Below, piece by piece: positions 17,315 through 26,135 of a stretch of 64,000 bases of DNA. The notes under the pieces are model-generated. The model searched no databases and was not told the origin of the DNA. It saw nothing but the letters and a program-made list of their open reading frames with translations. The stretch is from Streptomyces sp. SirexAA-E (GTDB lineage Bacteria > Actinomycetota > Actinomycetes > Streptomycetales > Streptomycetaceae): the NCBI RefSeq assembly GCF_000177195.2, contig NC_015953.1:6386001-6450000 (forward strand), read 5' to 3'. The translations under genes and the position numbers were made by a program. Position 1 is the stretch's first letter, and each line of letters begins with the position of its first letter.

Positions 17315-18115
17315 ATGGCAACACTCGCGATCCGCGACCTGTCCGTGGGCTACGGCCCGGTACGGGCACTGCGCGACGTCTCCGTCGACGTGCCGGCCGG
17401 CGCGATCACCGCCGTACTCGGCGGCAACGGCGCCGGCAAGACCACGCTGCTGCGGGCCGTGTCGCGGACCCTCGGCTTCCACCATGGCACGGGCACGGGC
17501 ACCATCCGCTTCGACGGGCGCCGTCTGGACGGACTGCGCCCCGCACAGGTGGTGGCGGCGGGAGTGATCCAGGTCCCGGAAGGGCGACAGGTGTTCGCCC
17601 GGATGACCGTGGCCGACAACCTCCGGGCGGGCGCGCTCGGCGCACGCGGCGGACGCCGGACCACGGCCGCCGCCCTCGACCGCGTGCACGCGCTCTTCCC
17701 GGTGCTCGCCCAGCGGGCACACCAGCGCGCCGGGCTGCTGTCCGGCGGCGAACAGCAGATGCTCGCCATGGGCCGGGCCCTGATGGCAGGCCCCCGGCTG
17801 CTGCTGCTCGACGAGCCGTCCCTCGGCCTGGCGCCGCTCATGGCGGCCCGGATCGCCGAGACCGTCCAGGAGATCAACGCGGACGGCACCTCCGTCATGC
17901 TCGTCGAGCAGAACGCGGCCATCGCCCTGCGGCTCGCCACCACCGCGTACGTCCTGGACGTCGGCGAGGTCGCCCTCTCGGGGCCCGCCGGTGAACTCGC
18001 CGCCTCCGACGAGGTACGCCGCCGCTACCTCGGTGTGGTCGACGAGACGGCCGCCGCGGACGCGACACGGGCCGTCGACGGGCCCTCGCGCCCACTGAGC
18101 AGGTGGTCCGCGTGA
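17315..18115 (+). CDS. HAAT-family ABC transporter ATP-binding protein, LivF type
   Basis: A 266-aa ATPase. Walker A is GGNGAGKTT (about residues 36-44), the signature LLSGGEQQML (about 143-152), Walker B LLLLDEPSLGL (about 168-178), and the switch His is replaced by the LivF-type VEQNAAIAL. It drives uptake of an amino acid or amide with the four genes that follow. ATG 17315 follows a very strong ribosome site. The C-terminal 30 residues extend past the usual LivF end. The next gene overlaps it by 4 bp (GTGA), so the two ATPases are translationally coupled. A urea-type (Urt) system is less likely because no urease gene is near. Confidence 0.92.
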   Translation: MATLAIRDLSVGYGPVRALRDVSVDVPAGAITAVLGGNGAGKTTLLRAVSRTLGFHHGTGTGTIRFDGRRLDGLRPAQVVAAGVIQVPEGRQVFARMTVADNLRAGALGARGGRRTTAAALDRVHALFPVLAQRAHQRAGLLSGGEQQMLAMGRALMAGPRLLLLDEPSLGLAPLMAARIAETVQEINADGTSVMLVEQNAAIALRLATTAYVLDVGEVALSGPAGELAASDEVRRRYLGVVDETAAADATRAVDGPSRPLSRWSA

Positions 18116-18888
18116 CCGGCGCCCCCGCGGCGCTCGCCGTCCGCGACGTGACCGTGCGCTTCGCCGGGCTCACCGCCCTGGACGCGGTCTCCTTCACCGT
18201 CGAACCCGGCAGCGTGCACGCCGTCATCGGGCCCAACGGCGCGGGGAAGTCCACCACCTTCAACGTGCTCTCCGGCGTCTACCGCGCCACCTCGGGCAGC
18301 GTGCGCCTCGGCACCACCGAACTCACCGGCCTCGCCCCGCACCGGATCGCCGCCCTCGGAGTCGCCCGGACCTTCCAGAACCTGGCGCTGCCCCCGCACG
18401 CCACCGTCGCCGAGAGCCTGATGCTCGGCCGGCACCGCCTCACCCGCGCCGGATTCGTGGCCGCGGGACTCCGCCTGCCCTCGGCGGCCCGCGAGGCGCG
18501 CCTGCACCGCGACCGGGTCCGGGAGATCGCCGGATTCATCGGCCTCGGAGAGGAGTTGGAGAAACCCGCCGGGACCCTCCCGTACGGGACGCAGAAGCTC
18601 GTGGAGCTGGGCAGGGCCCTCTGCATGGAGCCGCAGGTGCTGCTCCTGGACGAACCCGTCGCCGGGATGACGTCCGACGAACGGCGCCGTGTCGCCGCCG
18701 TCGTCGCGGACGTACGCGACGGCCTCGGCATCTCCGTCGTACTGGTCGAACACGACATGGGCGTGGTGATGCGGCTCGCGGACGCGGTGACCGTACTCGA
18801 CTTCGGGCGCAGGATCGCCGGCGGGACGCCCGCCGAGGTGCAGAACGATCCGGCCGTCGTCCAGGCCTACTTGGGGACGGACGCATGA
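18112..18888 (+). CDS. HAAT-family ABC transporter ATP-binding protein, LivG type
   Basis: A 258-aa ATPase that forms the heterodimeric motor with the LivF-type protein. Walker A is GPNGAGKST (about residues 41-49), followed by the LivG-typical GVARTFQN (about 82-89); the LSGG signature is degenerate (LPYGTQKLVELGRAL), as often seen in this subfamily; Walker B is VLLLDEPVAGM and the switch VEHDM. It starts at GTG 18112 inside the preceding stop. The downstream permease overlaps by 4 bp (ATGA). Confidence 0.92.
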   Translation: MTGAPAALAVRDVTVRFAGLTALDAVSFTVEPGSVHAVIGPNGAGKSTTFNVLSGVYRATSGSVRLGTTELTGLAPHRIAALGVARTFQNLALPPHATVAESLMLGRHRLTRAGFVAAGLRLPSAAREARLHRDRVREIAGFIGLGEELEKPAGTLPYGTQKLVELGRALCMEPQVLLLDEPVAGMTSDERRRVAAVVADVRDGLGISVVLVEHDMGVVMRLADAVTVLDFGRRIAGGTPAEVQNDPAVVQAYLGTDA

Positions 18889-19775
18889 CCACCTTCATCG
18901 AACTCCTCCTCGGCGGACTCGCCATCGGATCGGTCTACGCACTGATCGCGCTCGGTTTCGTCGTCATCTTCAAGGCCACCGAGGTCGTCAACTTCGCCCA
19001 CGCCTCGCTCCTGCTGGCGGGCGGCTACGTCACCGCCGTGCTCCACGACGACATCGGCTTCTGGCCCGCCCTCGGCGTCGGTGTCGCGGGGGCCGCCGTC
19101 GTCGGGGCCGCCGTGGAATTCCTCGTGATGCGCCGCTACCGGGGCAGTGACCACAGTGTCCTGGCCATCGTCACCATCGGCGTCGACATCCTCATCACCA
19201 CCGAACTCACCCGACGGATGGGCACCGAGGTACTGTCCCTCGGCGACCCGTGGGGCGACGGCGTCGTCACCGTCGGCGGCATCACCCTCGCGCAGACCCG
19301 GATCGCCGCGTTCGTCGTCGCCGGGCTGCTCATCACCCTGTTCCTGCTGGCGTTCCGCTACACGTCCTGGGGCGTGTCGATGCGGGCCGCCGCCGAGAAC
19401 CCGCAGACCGCCGCCCTGATGGGGATCAGGCTCGGCCGCGTCTCGCTGTCCGCCTGGGCGGTCGCCGGTGCGCTCGCCGCGGTCGCCGCGCTCTTCCTCA
19501 CCGTCTTCCCCACCCCGGGGCTGGAACGGGCCACCTCCTTCGCCGCGCTCAAGGCGTTCCCCGCCGCGATCCTCGGCGGCCTGGACTCGACGACGGGCGC
19601 GCTGGTCGGCGGACTCGTCGTCGGGGTCACCGAGTCGCTCGCCACCGGCTACCAGGGCGACCTGTCCTTCCTGGGACGCGGCATCGGCGACCTGGCGCCC
19701 TACCTCGTGATGCTCGTCGTCCTGCTCGTCAGGCCGGCGGGACTCTTCGGCACGAAGGAGCTCGCCCGTGTCTGA
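18885..19775 (+). CDS. HAAT-family ABC transporter permease, LivH type
   Basis: A 296-aa permease with about eight hydrophobic segments, starting LLLGGLAIGSVYALIALGFV, the LivH N-terminal signature. The coupling region RAAAENPQTAALMGI is at about residues 166-180. It pairs with the LivM-type permease to form the channel. Both ends overlap neighbours (ATGA with LivG type; 8 bp with LivM type), so stoichiometric translation is expected. Confidence 0.92.
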   Translation: MTTFIELLLGGLAIGSVYALIALGFVVIFKATEVVNFAHASLLLAGGYVTAVLHDDIGFWPALGVGVAGAAVVGAAVEFLVMRRYRGSDHSVLAIVTIGVDILITTELTRRMGTEVLSLGDPWGDGVVTVGGITLAQTRIAAFVVAGLLITLFLLAFRYTSWGVSMRAAAENPQTAALMGIRLGRVSLSAWAVAGALAAVAALFLTVFPTPGLERATSFAALKAFPAAILGGLDSTTGALVGGLVVGVTESLATGYQGDLSFLGRGIGDLAPYLVMLVVLLVRPAGLFGTKELARV

Positions 19776-20874
19776 GGCCACCACCGACGGCGCCGCGGCC
19801 CCCGGTCCCGGCCGGCCGCTCACCGCGGGCCTGCGCCGCCCCCGTACCCACCTCCGACTCGCCGGGGCCCTCCTGCTCCTGGCCCTCCCCTTCTACCTGG
19901 ACCGCTTCTGGCTCCAGGCCGGGCTCTTCGCGATGGCCGCCGCGATCGGGGCGATCGGCCTCAACCTGCTCACCGGCAGTACCGGGCAGCTCTCCATGGG
20001 GCACGCCTTCTTCCTCGCCGTCGGTGCGTACGGCTACTGCGTCCTGGCGGGGGAGAGCAGCACGCAGAACGGGCACGCCCTCAGCGGGCTGGGCCTGCCG
20101 ACCTGGCTCGCCGCTGTCCTCGCCGTCCTGCTGGCGGGCGCGGCCGGGGGGCTCTTCAGCCCCATCGCGGGCCGGCTGCGCGGCGCGTACCTCGGCATCG
20201 CGACGCTCGCGCTGATCTTCATCGGCCAGCACGTGCTCTTCAACGCGGGCTCGCTCACCGGCGGCTTCAACGGGCGCCCGGTCCCGCCGTTCTCGCTGTT
20301 CGGATTCACCTTCGACGACACCGAGACGGTCGTCGCCGCGGTGCCCTTCCACTCCTTCGAGAAGCTCTGGTACGCGGCCCTGCCCGCCCTCGCCGTCAGC
20401 GCGTACTTCGCCCGCGGTGTACTGCGCGGCCGGCCCGGCCGGGCGCTCAACGCCATCCGCGACCACCGGATCGCCGCCGGCGTGACGGGGGTTCCGGTGG
20501 CGCGGTACCGGGCCGGGGTGTTCGTCCTGTCCTCCATGTACGCCGGCCTCGCGGGCGTCCTGCTCGCCCTCGTCTTCCAGCGGACCGTCCCGGAGTACTT
20601 CGGCATGGTCCTGTCCCTCGAATACCTCGCCATGATCGTCATCGGCGGGCTCGGCAGCGTCGCCGGGGCCGTGGTCGGCGCCGCGTTCGTCTCGCTGCTC
20701 CCGCAGGTGCTGACCCACTACAGCGACTCCCTCCCCCTGGTGTCCGCCCCCGGCACGGGTGGCGTCGCACCGGGCGAGGCGTCCCGCTATCTGTACGGCG
20801 CCGCGGTGGTCGCGGTGGTCCTGTTCCTGCCCGGCGGCCTCACGCGTCCGAAGAAACCAGGGGAGAACCGATGA
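19768..20874 (+). CDS. HAAT-family ABC transporter permease, LivM type
   Basis: A 368-aa permease. About 30 polar N-terminal residues precede the first membrane segment; LNLLTGSTGQLSMGHAFF is the LivM hallmark, and the coupling loop AINAIRDHRIAAGVTGV is near residues 225-241. It overlaps the LivH-type gene by 8 bp and the binding-protein gene by 4 bp. Confidence 0.92.
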   Translation: MSEATTDGAAAPGPGRPLTAGLRRPRTHLRLAGALLLLALPFYLDRFWLQAGLFAMAAAIGAIGLNLLTGSTGQLSMGHAFFLAVGAYGYCVLAGESSTQNGHALSGLGLPTWLAAVLAVLLAGAAGGLFSPIAGRLRGAYLGIATLALIFIGQHVLFNAGSLTGGFNGRPVPPFSLFGFTFDDTETVVAAVPFHSFEKLWYAALPALAVSAYFARGVLRGRPGRALNAIRDHRIAAGVTGVPVARYRAGVFVLSSMYAGLAGVLLALVFQRTVPEYFGMVLSLEYLAMIVIGGLGSVAGAVVGAAFVSLLPQVLTHYSDSLPLVSAPGTGGVAPGEASRYLYGAAVVAVVLFLPGGLTRPKKPGENR

Positions 20875-22124
20875 AACTGCGTGTCTACGGAGCGGCCCTC
20901 GCGGCCCTCGCCCTCGCCGTGGCGGGGTGCAGCGGGAAAGCGGCGTCGAAGGACGGCGCCGCCGCGGACAGGAGCGGGGTCAGGACCGGTGAAGGGGTCA
21001 CCGACACGAAGATCACCCTGGGCGCCCTCACCGACATGACCGGTGTGTACGCCTCGCTGGGCAAGAGCGTCACCCAGGCCCAGCGGCTCTGGGTGCAGCA
21101 GACCAACGCGGCGGGCGGCATCTGCGACCGGCAGATCGAGCTGACCGTCCGCGACCACGGCTACGACCCGCAGAAGGCGGTCGCTGCCTACACCGAGCTG
21201 GAACCGGACGTCCTCGGCTTCCCCCAGTTCATCGGCTCCCCGTTCGTCTCCGCCGTCGAACAGCGCATCGACAACCAGGACAAGGGCGTCGTGCTGCCGC
21301 AGGCATGGTCCGCGAACCTCCTCAGCTCGCCGTACGTCCGGGTCATCGGGGCCACCTACGACGTCGAGACGATCAACCTGATCGACTACCTCCTCGAAGA
21401 GGAGCGCATCGCCGAGGGTGACCGGATCGGCCATGTGTACTTCGAGGGGGACTACGGCGAGAACGCCCTGGCCGGCTCCCGGCACGCGGCGAAGGAGGCG
21501 GGCCTCACCGTCGTCGAGCAGAAGATCAAGCCGACCGACAACGACATGACCGCCCAGGTATCGGCGCTGAAGCAGGCCGGCGTCAAGGCGGTCGTCATCA
21601 GCGCCGGGCCCCGCCAGGCGGCCTCACTGGTCGGCGTCGCGGCGGCCACCGGCTTCGACGTCCCGGTCGTCGGCAACAACTCGGCGTACGCCCCGCAGCT
21701 GCTGGCCACCCAGGCGGGCCCGGCCCTGCAGAAGGACTACTACGTCGGCGCCTCCACGCTCCCCATCGGAGACGCGGCGAAGGGCCCGGCCGCGCTCGCC
21801 GAGGCGTACACGGCCCAGTACCCGAAGGACGGCCTGGACAACGGGGTCATCGCCGGATACAACGCGGCGTCCGTCTTCGGCGAGGCGCTGAAGAAGGCCT
21901 GTGCGTCCGGGGACCTCACCCGTGACGGCGTCGGCAAGGCACTGCTGACCATCAAGGACTTCGGCGCCGACTTCGGTGTGGCACACGACTTCACCGACCC
22001 GGCGGCACCGTCCACCCGGCAGACCGTCGTCATGAAGCCGGATGCCAAGGCCCCCGGCGGCCTGAAGGTGGTCCGCCGGGCCGAGGTGGCCCCGGCCGCC
22101 GAGTCCTTCACGGCGAAGCACTGA
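20871..22124 (+). CDS. HAAT-family substrate-binding lipoprotein, LivK type
   Basis: A 417-aa lipoprotein: signal peptide with lipobox LAVAGC (Cys20), then a Lys/Asp-rich linker and a type I periplasmic-binding fold (ITLGALTDMTGVYASLG, then the second lobe at about 180-320). It captures the substrate outside the membrane and hands it to the Liv-type permeases. The fold binds branched-chain amino acids, amides, urea or aromatic acids; the exact ligand is not readable. It is the last gene of the operon (ATPase, ATPase, permease, permease, binding protein), ended by a strong terminator. Confidence 0.9.
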   Translation: MKLRVYGAALAALALAVAGCSGKAASKDGAAADRSGVRTGEGVTDTKITLGALTDMTGVYASLGKSVTQAQRLWVQQTNAAGGICDRQIELTVRDHGYDPQKAVAAYTELEPDVLGFPQFIGSPFVSAVEQRIDNQDKGVVLPQAWSANLLSSPYVRVIGATYDVETINLIDYLLEEERIAEGDRIGHVYFEGDYGENALAGSRHAAKEAGLTVVEQKIKPTDNDMTAQVSALKQAGVKAVVISAGPRQAASLVGVAAATGFDVPVVGNNSAYAPQLLATQAGPALQKDYYVGASTLPIGDAAKGPAALAEAYTAQYPKDGLDNGVIAGYNAASVFGEALKKACASGDLTRDGVGKALLTIKDFGADFGVAHDFTDPAAPSTRQTVVMKPDAKAPGGLKVVRRAEVAPAAESFTAKH

Positions 22125-22145
22125 CCTGGCATCACCCCCACGACA

Positions 22146-22174
22146 GCGGGCCCGGCCGTCACGGCCGGGCCCGC
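22146..22174. terminator. Bidirectional hairpin terminator
   Basis: GCGGGCCCGGCCG pairs perfectly with CGGCCGGGCCCGC across a 3-nt loop, between the convergent importer operon and the beta-helix glycanase. Confidence 0.85.
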
Positions 22175-22188
22175 CGTCGTGGGCCGGA

Positions 22189-24561
22189 TCAGCTGGTGTA
22201 GGCCTCCAGTTCGGACAGCTGGGCGGCGGGCCACCCGGTGTTCTGGGTGAAGGTCAGCCGCAGGTACCGGACCGGCGTCCCCGGGAGGGAGACCGTCGCG
22301 GTGTTGCCGCTCGACGGGTTGAAGGTGTAACCCGCCGACGCCTTCAGCGAGTTGTACGTCCCGTTGTCGGTGCTGCCGGACACGGAGAGCGTCTGCGTGC
22401 GGGTCGCCCACGCGGCGGCCGGCGGGAGCTTCAGCACCACCCGCTTCACCGCCTTGGCAGCGCCGAGGTCGACGGTGACGGACTGCGGGAAGGCGTTGTT
22501 GCGGCTCTCCCAGTACGTGTCCGCGTTGCCGTCGACGGTGTTGGCCGCGCCGTACACGTCCGTGTGGCTGGTCTCGGTGACGGTGCGTCCCCGGGCGAGG
22601 TTGCCCGTCTCCTCAGGCGGGTCGGTGGGGTCCGTCGGGTCGGTGGGGTCGGTGGGGTCGGTCGGGTTGGTGGGACCGCCGCCTCCGGGCACGCCGCCGT
22701 TGGTCCACACCGGGTCGGGCCAGACCCCGGTGCAGGCGGGCGGGTCGGCGTACCAGCCGGAGTTGCCGCTGCCCCGGGTGATCTGGAAGCCGCTGCCGAC
22801 ACAGTTGTGGATCGGGTTGGACTGGGCGATGTGGGTGGCCACGACGTTCTCGAAGGTGGCCGTGCCCGGTGCCTGGATCTGCAGGGCGTAGGTACCCGCC
22901 CCGTCGATCTTGACGTTCTTGAAGTGCAGCCCGTTGCTCGCACCCTCGATCAGGTGGATCGCGGCGTAGGAGCTGTCCAGGACCTCGCTGTCGGTGATGT
23001 TGATGGTGGCGTTGCTGATCGGTTCGTTGAGCCCGCTGAACCAGATCGCCCCGACGCCGAAGTTCCAGTTGAAGTCGCTGTTGCCGGTACGGATCAGGGT
23101 GTTGCGCGCGGCCGTGTGCGTCCCCGCGACGGCCGTCCCCTGCCCCGAGTTGACGCCCGGGTAGCGGTTGGCGATGTGCAGCCCGCCGCCGTTGGTGATG
23201 GTGTCCGCCATGACGTTGTCGGAGATCGTGATGTCCTTGCCGCCGTACGTCACGATGTTGTTGGCCAGGATCGGCAGGATCACCGTGTTGAACGTGAACT
23301 TGTTCTTCACGTTCGGGACGTTCTCCGCCCACATGGCCAGGCCGTCGTCACCGGTGTTGCGGACGAAGGTGTTCGTGACGGTCGAGTTCGTGACCCCGTA
23401 GTGGAAGTTCACGCCGTCCGCGGTCTGGTCCAGGATGCGACTGTTCTTGATGGTGAAATTGTCCATCGGGCCGTCCATCCAGGCGCCGCACTTGGTGTGC
23501 TGCATCCAGACGTTGTCGACGACCGAGTCGGACATGGCCCCGCCGATGGCGTTGACCTGGTCGTTGTCCACACGCTCCTGGATGTCGCCGATGATGGCGA
23601 AGTCCTTGAGGGTGACGTTCCTGCTGCCGCCCTGCGCCGAGTACTTCCCGTAGACACCGACCGCCTTGCTCCGGTCCGTGGGGTGACGCCCCGTCAGCAC
23701 GCTGTACCAGGGGCCGGCGCCGCGCAGCGTCACCTGGTCCACGACGATGTGGTCACGCACCTGGAAGGTCCCCTGCGGGATGTAGACGACCTTGCCCTGG
23801 GTGCGCCCCGCGTCGACCGCCGCCTGGATCTTCGCGGTGGAGTCGGCCGCCCCGGTCGGGTCGGCCCCGAAGTCGCTCACCACGTCCAGTGCGCCGGACG
23901 GCTTGCCGACGGGCGCGGCCACCTGCTCGAAGTCGGCCAGGTCGACGGTGAACGAGGGCGAGCCGGCGGTGGACGCCACCTGCAGCCGGACCTTCGTACC
24001 GGCGGGCAGGGTCGAGCCGAACATGGTCCGGGTCTCGTCGTAGAAATGGTGCGGGTTGGTGTCCCCGGGGTTGTTGTTGAAGGGGTAACCCCCGTAGTAC
24101 CAGCCGTACTTCGAGGTCACCGGCACGCTCTTGAGGACCGAGCCGTTCACCCGCAGGTCGAGAGAGGCGTCCCGGCCCGTCCCGGCGGCGTTGTCCGGCA
24201 GCGAATAGCGGAAGGTCATCGCGTTGGCGGGGGCGGTGAGGGTGAACTCCACGTACTCACCGGCCGCGTCGAGCGTGACGGCCTGCCGGCCGGACGCCTC
24301 CGAGGGCAGTGAGCCGTAGCGCCGGTCCGGGCCGATGAGCGTGCCGTTGGTCGCGGCGTACTCGGCCTCCTGCTCCGTGAACGGGACGGCGGCGCCCCGG
24401 CCGGATATGCCGACCGGGGAGGGTGCGGGGACCGCGGCGGCCTGGGCCGCCGGGGCACCGGCCAGGACGACCGCGGCGGCGGTGCCGACGGCGGTGAGGG
24501 CCAGCGAGAGGGAAGCGGACACCGAGCGCCTGAACAGGCGGTGTCTGTGCGGTGGGGTCAT
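22189..24561 (-). CDS. Secreted beta-helix glycanase (GH87-like, alpha-1,3-glucanase/mycodextranase type) with CBM35-like and discoidin domains
   Basis: A 790-aa exported modular enzyme. A signal peptide ends near AAQAAA (residue 42). A CBM6/35-like jelly roll covers about 45-215, a right-handed parallel beta-helix (pectate-lyase superfamily) about 225-625 starting VVSDFGADPTGAADSTAKIQ, a (TDP)n linker about 630-655, and an F5/8-type C (discoidin) carbohydrate-binding domain about 655-790. The order and the DNDQVNAIGG, DGPMDNFTIKN and RNTGDDGLAMW stretches resemble GH87 fungal-wall alpha-1,3-glucan hydrolases. It should attack a polysaccharide outside the cell. The family call is by resemblance; another beta-helix glycosidase family is possible. 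The ribosome site lies in a perfect palindrome. Confidence 0.75.
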   Translation of the reverse strand: MTPPHRHRLFRRSVSASLSLALTAVGTAAAVVLAGAPAAQAAAVPAPSPVGISGRGAAVPFTEQEAEYAATNGTLIGPDRRYGSLPSEASGRQAVTLDAAGEYVEFTLTAPANAMTFRYSLPDNAAGTGRDASLDLRVNGSVLKSVPVTSKYGWYYGGYPFNNNPGDTNPHHFYDETRTMFGSTLPAGTKVRLQVASTAGSPSFTVDLADFEQVAAPVGKPSGALDVVSDFGADPTGAADSTAKIQAAVDAGRTQGKVVYIPQGTFQVRDHIVVDQVTLRGAGPWYSVLTGRHPTDRSKAVGVYGKYSAQGGSRNVTLKDFAIIGDIQERVDNDQVNAIGGAMSDSVVDNVWMQHTKCGAWMDGPMDNFTIKNSRILDQTADGVNFHYGVTNSTVTNTFVRNTGDDGLAMWAENVPNVKNKFTFNTVILPILANNIVTYGGKDITISDNVMADTITNGGGLHIANRYPGVNSGQGTAVAGTHTAARNTLIRTGNSDFNWNFGVGAIWFSGLNEPISNATINITDSEVLDSSYAAIHLIEGASNGLHFKNVKIDGAGTYALQIQAPGTATFENVVATHIAQSNPIHNCVGSGFQITRGSGNSGWYADPPACTGVWPDPVWTNGGVPGGGGPTNPTDPTDPTDPTDPTDPPEETGNLARGRTVTETSHTDVYGAANTVDGNADTYWESRNNAFPQSVTVDLGAAKAVKRVVLKLPPAAAWATRTQTLSVSGSTDNGTYNSLKASAGYTFNPSSGNTATVSLPGTPVRYLRLTFTQNTGWPAAQLSELEAYTS
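22619..22672 (-). repeat. Coding tandem repeat: (Thr-Asp-Pro)n linker
   Basis: Nine-base units encode five consecutive Thr-Asp-Pro steps between the catalytic beta-helix and the discoidin domain of the secreted glycanase. Such acidic Pro linkers are common between modules of secreted enzymes. Confidence 0.85.
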
Positions 24562-24564
24562 GTG

Positions 24565-24576
24565 TAGGACGTCCTA
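24565..24576 (-). promoter_or_regulatory. Palindrome covering the ribosome-binding site
   Basis: TAGGACGTCCTA is a perfect 12-bp palindrome whose AGGA half is the only plausible ribosome site for the glycanase start at 24561. It could be a protein operator or an RNA hairpin that hides the site. Confidence 0.4.
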
Positions 24577-24619
24577 GCGGCTCGTGGGGGCTCTGCGGAC
24601 GCCCACAGGCTAGAAGTAT

Positions 24620-24650
24620 CTGCGCAAGGAAGTCCACGGCGCTGCGCAAG
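24620..24650 (-). promoter_or_regulatory. Paired CTGCGCAAG direct repeats in the glycanase promoter region
   Basis: Identical 9-bp repeats at 24620-24628 and 24642-24650 start 22 bp apart, about two helical turns, upstream of the secreted glycanase, beside an AT-rich stretch (24655-24680). This suggests side-by-side binding of a regulator. Confidence 0.4.
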
Positions 24651-24926
24651 ATTTCGCGTTGAGAACTCAAATTAATGACTCACGAGCGGGAATTGCTCTC
24701 TTCGTGTGGTGCCGAACCCATGGACGACGTGGCGCGCTTGAGCTACCGTGCGGCTTCGGGCGGCGAAAATTGACATGTCCATCGACGTGCGTCCCTCGCG
24801 CCGGAACCGGCGGCGCGCTCCATGGCCGTGCGTGCCGCACCATGGCCGCGTCCCTCCCGGCCACCGGGTCCGCGAGCGGCGAGAATGCGACCGACGGCGG
24901 AACGGGCGACGGCGGGAGCGGCGGCG
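24651..24926. other. Intergenic region between glycanase and LtrA genes
   Basis: An AT-rich segment at 24655-24680 should hold divergent promoter elements; the rest is GC-rich without a gene I can support. Confidence 0.4.
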
Positions 24927-26135
24927 ATGGGCGACACGGACACCGGCGCGGGGCGGACCGGAGTGCTCCGGGGTGCCATGCGGGGGCGGGACCCGGGTGA
25001 GGAACACCGGGCCTCGACCCCGCTGGAGCTCCTGTTCGACCTGACGTTCGTGGTGGCCGTCTCCCAGGCCGCGCGCCAACTGCATCACGCGCTCGCCGAG
25101 GGGTACATCGGCTCGGGTGTCGCCTCGTACGCCGCCGTGTTCTTCGCGATCTGGTGGGCGTGGATGAACTTCACCTGGTTCGCCTCCGCCTACGACACCG
25201 ACGACGTGCCCTACCGGCTGCTGACGCTGGTCCAGATGGCCGGAGTCCTGGTGCTGGCCGCCGGGGTGCGCTCCGTGTTCGAGGACGGCGACTTCGCCGT
25301 GGTGGTCGTCGGCTACGTCGTGATGCGGCTGGCCATGATCACCCAGTGGCTGCGGGCCGCCGCCGCACACCGGGAGGGGCGGGCCGGCGCGCTGCGGTAC
25401 GCCTCGGGTGTCGCCGTGGTGCAGCTCGGATGGATCGCCCGGCTGTGGGCACCGCCCGGCGCGTGGGCCTGGACGACCTTCCTGGTGCTCGTCGCGGCGG
25501 AGCTGGCGGTACCGGCGTGGGCGGAGGCCGGGAGCCGACGCACCCCGTGGCACCCCGGCCACATCGCGGAACGCTACGGACTGTTCACCATCATCGTCCT
25601 CGGCGAGGTGATCCTGGCATCGTTCACGGCGATCCAGTCCGCGGTGACCGGCCGGGGCCTGTCCGCGTCAGTCCTGCTGACGGCCCTCGGGGGCCTGCTT
25701 CTGGTCTTCGGTCTGTGGTGGATCTACTTCACCGGGAGCGACGCCGTGCTGCTCACCCTGCGCACCGCTCTGACCTGGGGTTACGGGCACTATGTCGTCT
25801 TCGCCGCGCTGGCGGCGATCGGCGCGGGCACGGAGGCGGCCCTGGCCGCCTCCGAACACCACGCCCACCTCTCGATCCGCGCGGCGGGCCTGGCCGTGGC
25901 GATTCCCGTCGCACTCGTCCTGCTCGTCCTGGGGGGCCTGCACCGGGCCACCCGTACCGGGGCGGCGGGGCACGCCCTGCTCCTGACCGCCGGTGCCCTC
26001 GTCGTGCTGGTGCTCGGCCTCTGCGCGCCGGGCCTGGGTGCCGGGGGCGCCGTGCTGGGGATGGGGCTGGCCGTGAGCGTCACGCTGGCCGCCCACCTCC
26101 ACGCGTCCCGCTCCGGGCGGCCGTCAGCCCGGTGA
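24927..26135 (+). CDS. Low temperature requirement protein A (LtrA) family membrane protein
   Basis: A 402-aa protein with about eleven hydrophobic segments. The LtrA signature is plain: STPLELLFDLTFVVAVSQAA near residues 29-48 and HPGHIAERYGLFTIIVLGEV near 205-224. Family members are linked to cold growth in Listeria, but the biochemical role is unknown. ATG 24927 follows a GGGAG ribosome site; an upstream ATG at 24885 is possible. The last 12 bp overlap the convergent phosphatase gene. Confidence 0.85.
   Translation: MGDTDTGAGRTGVLRGAMRGRDPGEEHRASTPLELLFDLTFVVAVSQAARQLHHALAEGYIGSGVASYAAVFFAIWWAWMNFTWFASAYDTDDVPYRLLTLVQMAGVLVLAAGVRSVFEDGDFAVVVVGYVVMRLAMITQWLRAAAAHREGRAGALRYASGVAVVQLGWIARLWAPPGAWAWTTFLVLVAAELAVPAWAEAGSRRTPWHPGHIAERYGLFTIIVLGEVILASFTAIQSAVTGRGLSASVLLTALGGLLLVFGLWWIYFTGSDAVLLTLRTALTWGYGHYVVFAALAAIGAGTEAALAASEHHAHLSIRAAGLAVAIPVALVLLVLGGLHRATRTGAAGHALLLTAGALVVLVLGLCAPGLGAGGAVLGMGLAVSVTLAAHLHASRSGRPSAR

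Noticed and set aside
17315..22124. Urea (Urt) transporter
   Set aside because: The gene order and proteins fit HAAT importers in general, but there is no urease or urea carboxylase gene nearby and the ligand cannot be read.
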